Numbered from the stretch's first letter, positions 43,225 to 52,959 are shown. The stretch is DNA of 64,000 nucleotides from Bradyrhizobium sp. AUGA SZCCT0283 (GCF_018130385.1 NZ_JAFCLU010000023.1:1-64000); one strand, 5' to 3'. The notes: generated from the letters alone by a model not told the origin. Numbers and translations are program-made.

Positions 43225-44040
43225 TCAACGGCCTTCGAAGTTCGGTTCCCGCTTCTCCATGAACGCCTTGATGCCCTCCTGCATGTCCTGCGTCTTGAAC
43301 AGTGGCAAGAGCTGCAGATAGACGTGATGCACATGATCGGGAAACGTTTCGTTGAGTCCCATTCGCATCATGCGCTTGGCGGCCTGGACCGCCAGCGGCG
43401 CGTTGGCCGCAATCTCGCGTGCCACCTCGCGCGCCCGGCCCATCAGGGCGGCATCCGGCACGACCTCGTTGGCAAGACCCCAGTCGAGAGCTTCCCGCGC
43501 CGAGAGCGTGCGGCCGGTGAAGATCAATTCGGATGCTTTGGCCCAGCCGAGCATGCGCGGCAGAAACCACGTGCCGCCTGATTCCGGCACCACGCCGCGC
43601 TTGACGAAGGCAGCCGCCAGCTTGGCCGATTCAGCCATGATGCGAATGTCGCAGCCGAGCGCCGTATCCATGCCGTAACCCGCGGCCCCGCCATTCACGG
43701 CGCAAATCGTCGGCTTGTCCATCGCCTGCAGAACGGTCGGCGGCGTGTTGCGGAGGTCGAGCGAGGTAGCTGACGAAGCCGAACTGAGGCCATCGCCACT
43801 GCGCTCCTTACGTAAATCCAGACCGGCACAGAACGCGCGCCCATTACCGGTGAGGATGACGCAGCGAACGTCGCGATCCTCATTTGCCCTGATAAGCAGC
43901 CGCGTCAGATCATTCAGCATCGGCCCGGAAATCGTATTCATGCGCGCGGGAGCGTTGAGCGTGATGACCGCGATATGATCGGATACGTCATACAGGACTT
44001 CGTTGGACTCGGTCTGAATGGCACGGTGGGGTTGATCCAT
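43225..44040 (-). CDS. Enoyl-CoA hydratase/isomerase family protein
   Basis: A 271-residue crotonase. CoA and oxyanion blocks are ITLNAPARMNTISGPML, GRAFCAGLDL and CAVNGGAAGYGMDTALGCDI. The site of the first catalytic Glu is Asp or shifted (GMDTAL), while the second Glu is kept in KRGVVPESGGTWFLP. It ends EGIKAFMEKREPNFEGR, typical for the family. It lies 38 bp downstream of the CoxL-like subunit on the same strand, so it may share its operon. Confidence 0.88.
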   Translation of the reverse strand: MDQPHRAIQTESNEVLYDVSDHIAVITLNAPARMNTISGPMLNDLTRLLIRANEDRDVRCVILTGNGRAFCAGLDLRKERSGDGLSSASSATSLDLRNTPPTVLQAMDKPTICAVNGGAAGYGMDTALGCDIRIMAESAKLAAAFVKRGVVPESGGTWFLPRMLGWAKASELIFTGRTLSAREALDWGLANEVVPDAALMGRAREVAREIAANAPLAVQAAKRMMRMGLNETFPDHVHHVYLQLLPLFKTQDMQEGIKAFMEKREPNFEGR

Positions 44041-44078
44041 ATGGCTTCTCGTTCTGGCTGATCGATCTTGTCGCCGTA

Positions 44079-46472
44079 TTATATCCGCCCCAACGCGGTC
44101 AGGATAACCTGCGGGGTCAGCGGAATTTCTGTGATGATTGTCCCAAACGGCCGGAGTGCGTCGTTGACCGCATTGGTGACGGCCGCAGCCGCCCCCGCCG
44201 TGCCGGCCTCACCTGCGCCTTTTGCTCCCAGCTCCGACTCCAAGGTCGGCGAAACCACATGCCCGACATCGATGTCAGGCATCTCACCGGACATCGGGAC
44301 CAGATAATCGGCCATATTGGCATTGGTGAGCTGGCCGCGTTCGTCATACACGCATTTCTCGAACAGTGCGGCGCCGAGGCCCTGCACCACGCCTCCCCTG
44401 ATCTGCTCATCGACCAATTGTGGATTGATGATGGTGCCGCAATCCTCGACCACCCAATGCTTGAGCAGCTTCACAAAACCGGTATCGGTATCGATCTCCA
44501 ACCAGGAGCCCTGAACGCCGTTGGTGAAGGCGAAGGGGTATTCGCGCGGGACAAAGTGCCTGGTAGCCATAAACTCGGGCTGGATGCCCGGCGGCAGCGT
44601 ATCGGGACGAAAATAGACAATGCGCGCGAGTTCGCTCAAGTCGATCCGCGGCGTGCCATCGACGGCATCCACGACGCCATTGTTGACAATGTCGAGTTCC
44701 CCTGGCGTCGATTGCAGGACGGCGGCCGCCACGTCGAGGATGTTGTTGCGCAGTACCTTGGTGGCTTGAAGTGCGGCCTCCCCACCGATACCGGCGCCGC
44801 GCGAGGCCCAAGTGCCTCCGCCATACGGCGTATTATCGGTGTCGCCCAGAATCACACGGACGCGATCCATCGAGACGCCAAGTACGCTTCCGACGATCTG
44901 TGCCGTGAGCGATTCGGATCCCTGTCCCTGCTCAGTGATACTTGTTTGGCAGATCACTGACCCCTGCGCGTCCAGCCGCACCGCGACGCCATCCTGCGAG
45001 GAGATCTTCGCACCGCCGACGCCATAAAACGCCGCACTGGGATTGGTAACCTCGATGAAGCTCGCAATGCCGATACCACGATGGATGTTCTTCGCCCGCA
45101 GGGCGGTCTGCTCGGCGCGCAACGCGTCGTAGTCCATCATTTTGACGAGCTTGGCGAGCGCTGCATGGTGCGACAGTTGCTCGAAGCGCAAACCTGACGG
45201 CGAGGCACAGGGATAAGCGTCATCGGCAATCAGATTGCGACGACGGATCTCGATCGGATCCATGCCGATCTTCATGGCCGCCAGATCGACCAGGCCTTCC
45301 GTCACCGAGCAGGCGATCGGATGGCCAACGGCACGGTACTGGCACATCACGTTCTTGTTCTGGAACACGACGCGGGCCCGGGCGCGATAATTCCTGGTCA
45401 CATAGGGGCCGCCGACGAGATTGACGACCTGATTGGCCTCGATCGCGCTGGTGCGCGGATACATCGAATAGGGCCCGATCCCCGTGAGATCGTCGATCTC
45501 GAATGCCGTGATGGTGCCATCGCGCTTGACGCCGATCTTTCCCTTGCAGCGATGGTCGCGGGCATGAATATCGGTGTTGAAGCTCTCGACCCGGTCGGCA
45601 ACGAACTTGACCGGGCGCCGCAGCAGCTTGGAAAGCGCGTAGGTCGCCATCTCGTCGGCATAGATATGGACCTTGATACCGAAGGAGCCACCAACGTCCT
45701 TGCAGACCACGCGAACTTGCGATTCCTTCAAACCGAGGTGGACCGCTGCGATATTTTGCACCATATGCGGCGCCTGCGTGCCTTGATAGATGGTCAGTCT
45801 CGCTTCCGCGGCGTTCCAGTCTGCTACCACCGCGCGCGGTTCCAGCGTCACGCCGGTGTGCCGTCCGAAAACGAACTCTGCCTCCACCACCTCGTCCGAT
45901 TCGGCAAAGGCCTGATCGACGGCGCCCGCATCGTGATTGCGCTCAAAAGCCAGATTGTCGCCCAGCGAGACATGGATCACGGCTGTAGCTGGATCAAGCG
46001 CGGTGCGCATGTCCGTTACGGCATCGAGCTCCTCATAATCGACCGAGACGAGCTCCGCGGCGTCCTCGGCCAGAGCGCGGCTGATCGCCACCACGGCCGC
46101 GACCGCTTCGCCCTGCCAGCACACGCGGTCAACCGCGATGGCACTTTGCGGGGCGGATTTGAGGCCCTTCAAATGCGAGAGTACGCCGACCCACGGCGTG
46201 ATGACCGTCGAGAGTTCCTTGCCTGAAACGACGGCAATCACTCCCGGCATCTGCTTGGCCGCCGAAGCGTCGATACCATTGATCTTTGCGTGCGCATGCG
46301 GCGAGCGCAGGAATACGACATGCGCCATGCGCGGCAACTCCATGTCGCTGACATAGAGCCCGCGCCCCTGCATCAGCCGGTCAAGGTTCGGCCGCGGCAC
46401 TGTCTTGCCGATATAGGAATTCGGACGGTCCAGCGCAGAAAGCGTTTCAGGATTTGCCTGTGTCGACGTCAT
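44079..46472 (-). CDS. CoxL-like molybdopterin large subunit with atypical active-site loop
   Basis: A 797-residue large subunit from ATG 46472 (MTSTQANPETLSALDRPNSY). It has FLRSPHAHAKINGIDASAA, VRVVCKDVGGSFGIKVHIYA and, near the end, GAKGAGEAGTAGAAAAVTNA with the catalytic Glu. In the loop that reads AYRCSFR in true CO dehydrogenases and AYRGAGR in many relatives, this protein has CQYRAVGHP (about residue 375). It is therefore not a form-I CO dehydrogenase. It overlaps the 2Fe-2S gene by 4 bp. The substrate is probably an aldehyde or heterocycle. Confidence 0.86.
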   Translation of the reverse strand: MTSTQANPETLSALDRPNSYIGKTVPRPNLDRLMQGRGLYVSDMELPRMAHVVFLRSPHAHAKINGIDASAAKQMPGVIAVVSGKELSTVITPWVGVLSHLKGLKSAPQSAIAVDRVCWQGEAVAAVVAISRALAEDAAELVSVDYEELDAVTDMRTALDPATAVIHVSLGDNLAFERNHDAGAVDQAFAESDEVVEAEFVFGRHTGVTLEPRAVVADWNAAEARLTIYQGTQAPHMVQNIAAVHLGLKESQVRVVCKDVGGSFGIKVHIYADEMATYALSKLLRRPVKFVADRVESFNTDIHARDHRCKGKIGVKRDGTITAFEIDDLTGIGPYSMYPRTSAIEANQVVNLVGGPYVTRNYRARARVVFQNKNVMCQYRAVGHPIACSVTEGLVDLAAMKIGMDPIEIRRRNLIADDAYPCASPSGLRFEQLSHHAALAKLVKMMDYDALRAEQTALRAKNIHRGIGIASFIEVTNPSAAFYGVGGAKISSQDGVAVRLDAQGSVICQTSITEQGQGSESLTAQIVGSVLGVSMDRVRVILGDTDNTPYGGGTWASRGAGIGGEAALQATKVLRNNILDVAAAVLQSTPGELDIVNNGVVDAVDGTPRIDLSELARIVYFRPDTLPPGIQPEFMATRHFVPREYPFAFTNGVQGSWLEIDTDTGFVKLLKHWVVEDCGTIINPQLVDEQIRGGVVQGLGAALFEKCVYDERGQLTNANMADYLVPMSGEMPDIDVGHVVSPTLESELGAKGAGEAGTAGAAAAVTNAVNDALRPFGTIITEIPLTPQVILTALGRI

Positions 46473-46954
46473 GGCAAGCGTCCGGTGCGCGCCCGCGCTG
46501 TGGTCTCGATGGCGTCGATGATGGCCTGGTAGCCCGTACAGCGGCAGTAATTGCCGGAAAGATGTTCGCGGATCTGTTCTCGATCCGGACACGGCGACTG
46601 CTTCAGCAGATCCTGTGCCGCCATCAGCATTCCCGGCGTACAGAAGCCGCACTGCAATGCGTTACGCTCCCGGAATGCAGACTGCAAATCGGCAATCTCG
46701 CCGCTGTCGGAGAGACCCTCGATCGTCTCAACCGTCGCATGGTGCATCTGCACCGCAAGCAGCAAGCAGGAACGGACGATATCGCCATTGACGCGGACCG
46801 TGCATGCTCCGCACACCCCGTGTTCGCAACCGACATGCGTGCCAGTCAGCTTGAGATGGTCGCGAAGAAAATCCGCCAAATTCAGGCGCGGAAGTACGCT
46901 CGCTTCAACACGTTCACCATTAACATTCAGCGAAATCGTAACCGCAGTCGTCAC
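46469..46954 (-). CDS. (2Fe-2S) small subunit (CoxS-like)
   Basis: A 161-residue subunit binding two [2Fe-2S] clusters: CEHGVCGAC with a further Cys in VRSCLLLAV, then QCGFCTPGM and YCRCTGYQ. GTG at 46954 overlaps the FAD subunit stop (GTGA). Order M, S, L is that of coxMSL operons. It carries electrons from the molybdenum site to FAD. Confidence 0.91.
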   Translation of the reverse strand: MTTAVTISLNVNGERVEASVLPRLNLADFLRDHLKLTGTHVGCEHGVCGACTVRVNGDIVRSCLLLAVQMHHATVETIEGLSDSGEIADLQSAFRERNALQCGFCTPGMLMAAQDLLKQSPCPDREQIREHLSGNYCRCTGYQAIIDAIETTARARTGRLP

Positions 46955-47832
46955 GCTGATGCTCCCATGCGGAGATCAGGGCGGCCAAGCAGCGACGATA
47001 CGCAACGCGCCAACAGGACCTTCGCCAGATGCCGGCGCATGGCGGGTGTCGCCTGATGATCGTCCAGAGGGTCGAGCTCTTCATCCAATGCGGAAAACGC
47101 CTCGGACAACACCGCAGACGTGATCGCGACATCGACCAGTTTGCCGGCAGACCTGGCCAGCAACGGGCGATCGCCCACGGCAAAGAAACCAAGGCGAAGA
47201 TCAGTAAACCGCCCATCCCTGACGAAGGCCTGCGCTGCGAGACCCACGATTGCGTAGTCGCCATGTCGACGGGCAAACTCGTGAAAGAAATGCGTCGAAT
47301 ATTTCGGGGTCACCGGTAATTCAACCGCGACCAACAGTTCCTGCGGCTTGAGCGCAGTTTCGTAGATCCCGGCGAAGAACTCGCTTGCCGCGATCCGCCG
47401 CTCGCCACCCGGCCCGCGAGCAATGATCGTAGCGCCAAGCGTCAGCATGCATGCCGGCAGTTCGGAAGCCGGATCTGCGTGCGCAAGGCTTCCCCCGAGG
47501 GTGCCACGGTTGCGGATTGCAGGATGGGCAACATGGGCGACCGCATCCGTCAGCAAGGGAGCATGGGTTGCTATTTCCGGAGATTTCAATAGATCGGCGT
47601 GACGTGTCAGCGCACCGATGCTGAGGGCGCCTTCCTTCACCACAATCCCGCGCAACTCGGCCAACTCACCGATATCGACAATGAGATCGGGCGCGAGCAG
47701 GCGAAGATTCATCGCCGGCAACAGGCTCTGGCCGCCCGACAACACCTTGGCCCCTTCGCCATGCGCGGTCAGCAATTCCAGCGCATTTGCGACGCTGGTT
47801 GCGCGGGCGTAAGCGAAAGCCGAGGCCTTCAT
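46951..47832 (-). CDS. FAD-binding medium subunit (CoxM-like)
   Basis: A 293-residue FAD subunit. The FAD loops are AKVLSGGQSLLPAMNLRLL and HPAIRNRGTLGGSLAHADPA, as in CoxM/CutM. The C-terminal domain (SAGKLVDVAITSAVLSEAF) completes the fold. It is the first gene of the leftward coxMSL-like operon and divergent from the LLM gene. Confidence 0.91.
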   Translation of the reverse strand: MKASAFAYARATSVANALELLTAHGEGAKVLSGGQSLLPAMNLRLLAPDLIVDIGELAELRGIVVKEGALSIGALTRHADLLKSPEIATHAPLLTDAVAHVAHPAIRNRGTLGGSLAHADPASELPACMLTLGATIIARGPGGERRIAASEFFAGIYETALKPQELLVAVELPVTPKYSTHFFHEFARRHGDYAIVGLAAQAFVRDGRFTDLRLGFFAVGDRPLLARSAGKLVDVAITSAVLSEAFSALDEELDPLDDHQATPAMRRHLAKVLLARCVSSLLGRPDLRMGASA

Positions 47833-48004
47833 TTTTGGTGACCTCCCCGGCCAACGATCGGCATTTTTGCGGGATTAGACGGCTGAGACCGCCAAAGGTC
47901 AAGTTTGTTGTCGGGTGATTATTTCGACTTTGAGCTTGTTTTCGTGCGACGAACGACGCACGTTCCGTCCCAACAAAAAGCCTGCCTTTGGGGAAGAGCA
48001 GACC

Positions 48005-49111
48005 ATGAAGCTTGGGTTTTTTACGATGCCGATCCATCCTGTCGACAAGGATTGGCGGCTTTCGCTCAAGGAGGACCGCGAGGCTTTCTTGCTGGCCGAT
48101 GAACTCGGCTTCACTGAAGCCTACGTCGGTGAGCACGTCACCGACAAAGCGGAGAATATTACTTCCTGCATAGCTTTCATCGCGTGGCTCGCGGCGGCGA
48201 CCAGGCAGATCAAGCTTGGCACCGGTACCGTCAACATGCCGAACGCACATCCGGCGGCGATTGCAGCCTCGATCGCGATGCTCGATCATATGCTCGACGG
48301 ACGCCTGATCTTCGGCATCAGCCCCGGCGGCCTGCTGTCAGACGCGGAAGCGTTCGGCAATCTCGAGGCGGACAGGAATGCCATGTTCCTCGAGGCGATC
48401 AATCAGGTACTTCAGATCTGGGCCAGCGAGCCGCCCTATAATCTTCAGGGCCAATTCTGGAACATATCGGTTCAGAAGACCCTGATCGAAGACATCGGCC
48501 AGGGCTTCATTCCGCGCCCACTGCAACGGCCGCACCCACCGATCGTGGTCACGGCGGTGGCACCGTTCTCAAAGGGTGTGACGGAAGCCGCCGCACGCGG
48601 CTGGGAGCCGATCTCAGCAAATTTCCTGATGCCGGCCTGGGTGAAAAGCCACTGGCCGAAATACGTGGAGGGCTGCGAACGCGCCGGCCGTCCTGCGGAT
48701 ACAGCAAATTGGCGCGTTGCCAAGAGCGTGTTCGTCGCCAAGGACGCAGCAACGGCGAAGGCCTACGCCATCGATCCGAACGGGCCTTATGTTTATTACT
48801 ATCGCTCGCTGTTCACCAAGCTGAAGCGCGGTGGCCGTATCGAATTGTTCAAAACGCGCCGCGATCAGCCCGACGACGAAGTGACGCTGGAATCGATCTG
48901 CGACAAGCTGATCATTCATGGCACGCCGGAGAGCGTGGCCGATCAACTGCTGGCGTTTCAGGAGGAGACCGGGCCCTTCGGCACACTGCTCTACGCCGGC
49001 AAGGATTGGAAGGATCGCGAACTCGGACGCCAGTCAATGATCCTGATGGCCGAAAAGGTCATGCCGCGCGTCAATGCCGGCGCATCCGGCTCCTCCAAGG
49101 CCGCCGAATAG
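48005..49111 (+). CDS. LLM-class flavin-dependent oxidoreductase
   Basis: A 368-residue luciferase-like monooxygenase. ATG at 48005 follows GGGAAGAGCAG; the frame is open further upstream without such a site. Family blocks are MKLGFFTMPIHPVDKDWRLS, GFTEAYVGEHVTDKAE and LDGRLIFGISPGGLLSDAEA. It would use FMN or F420 and a reductase. Only 24 bases separate it from the deacetylase downstream, so both are co-transcribed. Confidence 0.88.
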   Translation: MKLGFFTMPIHPVDKDWRLSLKEDREAFLLADELGFTEAYVGEHVTDKAENITSCIAFIAWLAAATRQIKLGTGTVNMPNAHPAAIAASIAMLDHMLDGRLIFGISPGGLLSDAEAFGNLEADRNAMFLEAINQVLQIWASEPPYNLQGQFWNISVQKTLIEDIGQGFIPRPLQRPHPPIVVTAVAPFSKGVTEAAARGWEPISANFLMPAWVKSHWPKYVEGCERAGRPADTANWRVAKSVFVAKDAATAKAYAIDPNGPYVYYYRSLFTKLKRGGRIELFKTRRDQPDDEVTLESICDKLIIHGTPESVADQLLAFQEETGPFGTLLYAGKDWKDRELGRQSMILMAEKVMPRVNAGASGSSKAAE

Positions 49112-49135
49112 TCCAGCTACACCAGGAAGCTTGCC

Positions 49136-50011
49136 GTGGCACTGAGCGATCGCATCCCCTATCAAGCACAGGTCGACCGACCGAAGCTGACGCTTCCCGG
49201 CGGCAAGAAGCTTGCGGTATGGGTTATCCTCAATGTCGAAGAATGGCGGATCGAGAGCGCCATGCCTCGCACAGTGCTGAGCCCGCCGATGGGTCAGCCA
49301 CTATTGCCCGACGTGCCGAACTGGTCCTGGCACGAATACGGGATGCGCGCGGGCTTCTGGCGCCAATTCAAGGCGCTGACCGATCGCAAAATGCCAGTGA
49401 CCCTGGCGCTCAACGCCAATGTCGTTAACACCTACCCGCGCGTCGCAGCCGCAGCGCTCGAAGCCGGCTTTGAATTCATGGGCCACGGCTTTGTTCAGGG
49501 TCCGATGCACAAGGTCGAAAGCCAGGCGGATGCCATCAAGCGCTCGGTCGAGACAATTTCGAAATTTGCAGGGAAGCCGCCACGGTCATGGGAAAGCCCC
49601 GGCCTCACGGAGACCGAGGAAACCCTTGATCTGCTTCGCCTCAACGGCATCGAGTATGTCGCGGACTGGGTAATCGACGATCTGCCGCAGGACATCGCCA
49701 CGCCTCACGGCACCATCACCACGATCCCCTATTCGGTCGAAACCAACGATATCGTCATCCACGCGCTGCAGCATCTGCCTTCCGAGCAGTTCCTGAAACG
49801 CTGCACTGACCAGTTCGACCGGCTATATCTCGAAGGCGCGTCGAACGCGCGGATCATGGCTATCTCGATTCACCCCTACATCACAGGCGTTCCGCATCGC
49901 ATCAAGTATCTGGAAGCGCTGCTCGACTACGTCCTAGGTCACGACGGTGTGGCACTGATGACAGCCAGCGAGATCGGCGACTGGTATCGCGCGGAGATGG
50001 CAAAGAATTAA
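49136..50011 (+). CDS. Polysaccharide deacetylase-family protein (PuuE/PgdA-like)
   Basis: A 291-residue NodB-homology protein with GTG start at 49136 behind AGGAAG. Blocks are GKKLAVWVILNVEEWRIESA, MPVTLALNANVVNTYPRVAA and EFMGHGFVQGPMHKVESQAD, then MAISIHPYITGVPHRIKYLE. The Asp-His-His metal triad is only partly obvious: His in GHG and in SIHPY, with NAN in place of a DxD. There is no signal peptide. Cytosolic PuuE-like members hydrolyse amides or allantoin, so an amidase role is plausible. Confidence 0.82.
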   Translation: MALSDRIPYQAQVDRPKLTLPGGKKLAVWVILNVEEWRIESAMPRTVLSPPMGQPLLPDVPNWSWHEYGMRAGFWRQFKALTDRKMPVTLALNANVVNTYPRVAAAALEAGFEFMGHGFVQGPMHKVESQADAIKRSVETISKFAGKPPRSWESPGLTETEETLDLLRLNGIEYVADWVIDDLPQDIATPHGTITTIPYSVETNDIVIHALQHLPSEQFLKRCTDQFDRLYLEGASNARIMAISIHPYITGVPHRIKYLEALLDYVLGHDGVALMTASEIGDWYRAEMAKN

Positions 50012-50064
50012 ATTGCGGGTCGACCGCAGGGCCGCGGGATCTCCAGCGAGATTCGGCGATCCGC

Positions 50065-50619
50065 TCACGAGGACTTGTTGCCGTCCCCGGCAATAAACCG
50101 GCCGAAGCTGCCACGCGCAAACAGTAGCGGTTCCTGCCGATTATAGGTGTAGGCCTCGACAGCGCCCAGGAAGATGATGTGGTCGCCGCCGTAATACCGA
50201 TTGGCCGCGCGGCATTGGAAATTGGCGACGCTGTCGGTCAACACCGGCGCATTGCCAAGCCCCGGCGTCCAGCTCACGCCGGCGAACTTGTCCTCCGACG
50301 ATTTTGCAAACTGCGATGCCAGTGCTTCCTGGGAAGCTCCGAGAACATTCACCGCGAAATGGCTGGCATTCTGGAAGATCGTGAGTCCCTGAGAAAACAT
50401 CCCGAGACTCCACAATACCAGCGGCGGATTGAGCGACACCGAGGCAAACGAGTTGCAGGTCACGCCATACGGCCTTCCATCGGCCGCCATCGCCGTGACG
50501 ATAGTGACGCCTGTGGCGAAAGTGCCAAGTGCATTGCGAAAGTCCCGGGGATCGATCGCCGAGTTGTCGCTGGCAAATTCATTGGCCGGATCGGCCGGAT
50601 GTTTGGGTGCGTCAGACAT
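50065..50619 (-). CDS. Flavin reductase (component of a two-component monooxygenase)
   Basis: A 184-residue flavin reductase-like protein. Blocks are FRNALGTFATGVTIVTAMAA, GVTCNSFASVSLNPPLVLWS and FAVNVLGASQEALASQFA, with GDHIIFLGAVEAYTYN near the end. It supplies reduced FMN or FAD to the monooxygenase encoded ten bases upstream. Confidence 0.9.
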   Translation of the reverse strand: MSDAPKHPADPANEFASDNSAIDPRDFRNALGTFATGVTIVTAMAADGRPYGVTCNSFASVSLNPPLVLWSLGMFSQGLTIFQNASHFAVNVLGASQEALASQFAKSSEDKFAGVSWTPGLGNAPVLTDSVANFQCRAANRYYGGDHIIFLGAVEAYTYNRQEPLLFARGSFGRFIAGDGNKSS

Positions 50620-50629
50620 CCGCCAGGCC

Positions 50630-51856
50630 TCAGAGCGTCAGATTTTCGGACGGCAGGCCCAGCGCCACGCGTCCATAGTTGGTTCCCGCCGCATCGAAAT
50701 TGAATGCGAGGTGCGAATTCACCGCGTGGGCGTCGCGGAATTGCCGCTGCAGCGCGCCCGACGTGAACAGGCTGCGCGCACCGCTTGCCGCGAACAACAG
50801 CGAGACCGCTTCGGTGCAGAGCTTCACCGCGAACGCACCATCCCGCCGCAGTCTCGTCTTTGCCGCGAGGTCGGGAACATGGCCCCGCCTTGCATCGGCC
50901 ATCGCATCGATGCAGTTCGTGCGCATGACGAGGCGCGCCGCATCGATCTTGGCGGAGGCCTCTGCGATCTTGATTTGGGTCGTCTGCAGGTCGCTGAGTT
51001 TGGCCCGATTGTAGGTCGAGGCCCGATGCCGCGTGAATTCGACGTAGTCATCCAGACAGGCTTGCGCATTACCCAAGCCGACACCCGACAACACGTAAGG
51101 GAAGAGAGAGAATACCGGCAGCGCATACAGCGCGTTTGGATTGACTACGCTTCCCGGCGTCGGTCCGCCGGTCAGCTCGCTGACCGCGACGGTCATTTTC
51201 TCCGCAACAAAGACATCCTCGACCCATACGTCGTTCGATCCGGTGCCACACAGTCCCGTCGCATTCCAGGTGTCGTTGATCCTGTACTCGCTCCTGTTGA
51301 GCAGGAATATACGATACTCGATGCCGTCAGCCTCATCTTCGGAAGACACCACGCCGGCAAGCATGTTCCAGTCGCAAGACTCGACACCCGAGGAGAACGG
51401 CCAGTGACCGCGAAGGACATATCCTCCATCCGCCTTTCTCGCGCGACCGGCTGGAAAGATGAAGGATGACGCGATCAGCGCATCGGCATTCCTGCTCCAG
51501 ACAGCGTCCTGCGCCTGCCGGTCAAACATGCCCAGCATCCAGTGATGGCTGGCAAGATTGGCGAAATTCCACGCCACGGAGGCGTCCGCCTGCCCCAGCG
51601 CGTCGGCGCAATCGACCAGAGCGACATAGTCAAGCTCGGCCCCTCCAACGCGTTTGGGTTGCACGATTCGGAACAAGCCGGCGTCATGCAAATCGCGCTC
51701 TGTCTCCGGCGGCAGGCGCCGAAGCTCTTCCGTCCTTGAGGCACGATCGCGCAATTCTGGAATCAGGGCCTTGGCACGCGCAACCATGGCGACATAGCTG
51801 TCCGCGCCCGGCCCCGCGGACGAACCTGCTTCCGGCTTTCCGCCGTCTCCAGCCAT
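50630..51856 (-). CDS. Acyl-CoA dehydrogenase-fold flavin monooxygenase (HpaB/DszC-like)
   Basis: A 408-residue protein with the acyl-CoA dehydrogenase fold. ATG at 51856 (MAGDGGKPEAG) was chosen; the frame is open to 51979 through Arg-rich sequence. Blocks are LPPETERDLHDAGLFRIVQP, FRVG-type PKRVGGAELDY, GHWPFSSGVESCDWNMLAG and SGARSLFTSGALQRQFRDAH. The pairing with a flavin reductase points to an oxygenase of the DszC/HpaB or nitroalkane type, not a true acyl-CoA dehydrogenase. The substrate is unknown. Confidence 0.85.
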   Translation of the reverse strand: MAGDGGKPEAGSSAGPGADSYVAMVARAKALIPELRDRASRTEELRRLPPETERDLHDAGLFRIVQPKRVGGAELDYVALVDCADALGQADASVAWNFANLASHHWMLGMFDRQAQDAVWSRNADALIASSFIFPAGRARKADGGYVLRGHWPFSSGVESCDWNMLAGVVSSEDEADGIEYRIFLLNRSEYRINDTWNATGLCGTGSNDVWVEDVFVAEKMTVAVSELTGGPTPGSVVNPNALYALPVFSLFPYVLSGVGLGNAQACLDDYVEFTRHRASTYNRAKLSDLQTTQIKIAEASAKIDAARLVMRTNCIDAMADARRGHVPDLAAKTRLRRDGAFAVKLCTEAVSLLFAASGARSLFTSGALQRQFRDAHAVNSHLAFNFDAAGTNYGRVALGLPSENLTL

Positions 51857-52350
51857 ATGTTTCCTCGCCTGCTCCGTTGCTTTGCGCCGCCCGAGCTTTG
51901 CCAGTCTACCGGCTGACCGGCAATGATCAAGGCGCACGCGAAGCATGGCTATTCCGCCACGAGCTATTGCCAAAAGCACAAAACGGCCCGTTATCCGCGA
52001 GGGCCCCCGGCCGAGCAGAGCAATTTGAGGCGCCGAACGGCCGAGCCGCTATTTCACGTCCTTGCGCCGATAAAGCGTATTTGGCCATGTCCCAAGATCC
52101 TTGGGACTGAACAGGCGCCAACCTGTGCGAATGAAGTTGTGGCTCGAGTAGACTTGTTGTCCTTTTCTCTTACAAGTTCAAAATCGCTCTCATCAAATTT
52201 GTGGGTACGCACGAAGAGTATGAAGGCCCAACGCGGTGACTCACGCGGTCGAGCCGGTTCAAGCCTCCCTTTCGAAAAATCAACGAGCCGCCCTTGTTTC
52301 GCGATGCGGCAGCCTAGCCGAGCACGGCGCGGGAATCGGCGAAACCCCCG
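51857..52350. other. Noncoding stretch upstream of the monooxygenase operon
   Basis: It has no supported gene. A perfect palindrome GTCCCAAG-ATC-CTTGGGAC occupies 52089 to 52107. The promoter of the leftward monooxygenase operon should lie near its left end. Confidence 0.5.
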
Positions 52351-52360
52351 CGACATTGAA

Positions 52361-52430
52361 AGCACTGGAGGGTCGCAGCGTACCGTGGCTTTGTAATCCG
52401 AAGGTTGGGAGTTCGACCCTCTTCGGCAAC
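52361..52430 (+). pseudogene. Degenerate tRNA-like sequence with TGT anticodon
   Basis: The order D-arm-like GGTCGCAGCG, anticodon loop TTTGTAA (anticodon TGT at 52392 to 52394) and T-arm-like GGGAGTTCGACCCTC follows tRNA layout. The anticodon stem (GTGGC against TCCGA) pairs poorly and no 7-bp acceptor stem can be closed. It looks like a decayed tRNA-Thr or a tRNA-derived att remnant rather than a working gene. Confidence 0.4.
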
Positions 52431-52640
52431 ATTTTTGAATTCGGGTGGGCGTGCTTAGTGGTCAGGGAAGTGCCTGGAATGCATTGGTTTTGCGACTGAC
52501 GAACGGCTCTCGTTGCTCTGGTGTTGTGTTCACGCTCGTCCGCCGCGAGTTCGTTTCAGCGCGTGAAATTGGATGCCGCCCCGGGCGGCAGTCTCGCGTT
52601 TCTTAGGGAGCCTGGCCGAAAGCAAGAATGTGTGGCTGGG

Positions 52641-52661
52641 GTGGGAGGAATTGAACCTCGA
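52641..52661 (-). pseudogene. Isolated T-arm-like sequence
   Basis: On the minus strand it reads GAGGTTCAATTCCTCCCAC, with a 4-bp stem around TTCAATT, the consensus shape of a tRNA T-arm. No full cloverleaf surrounds it. It is one of several tRNA-like pieces within 700 bp. Confidence 0.3.
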
Positions 52662-52959
52662 GATGGCGGATCAGAGAAAAACTTTGTTGTGCTATCGCCT
52701 GATTTCGTAGTCGGAGGCTCTCGCCCATTCGAGAATATCCAACAACCTCTTTCAGGTAAAAGCTCATTTGCGGGTGGAACGATCGGATCTCGAGGTCCGT
52801 GCTGAACTAGCGGAGTTCAGAGGATCGGAGAGAAACCGGCCTTCGGACAAGTAAGAGCGAGATTCTAGAATCTGGCGAACCGAAAATCGAATTGGAAATG
52901 GCTATATTGCGCCTTTGCAATTGAATCCCACCGGACAAAGCGCCGGAGGGAGAGCAACT

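Noticed and set aside
44079..47832. Aerobic carbon monoxide dehydrogenase
   Set aside because: Subunit order fits coxMSL, but the large subunit lacks the AYRCSFR loop required for true CO dehydrogenases.
52361..52430. Functional tRNA-Thr (TGT)
   Set aside because: Anticodon and T-arm resemble a tRNA, but the anticodon stem pairs poorly and no acceptor stem closes, so I list it only as degenerate.
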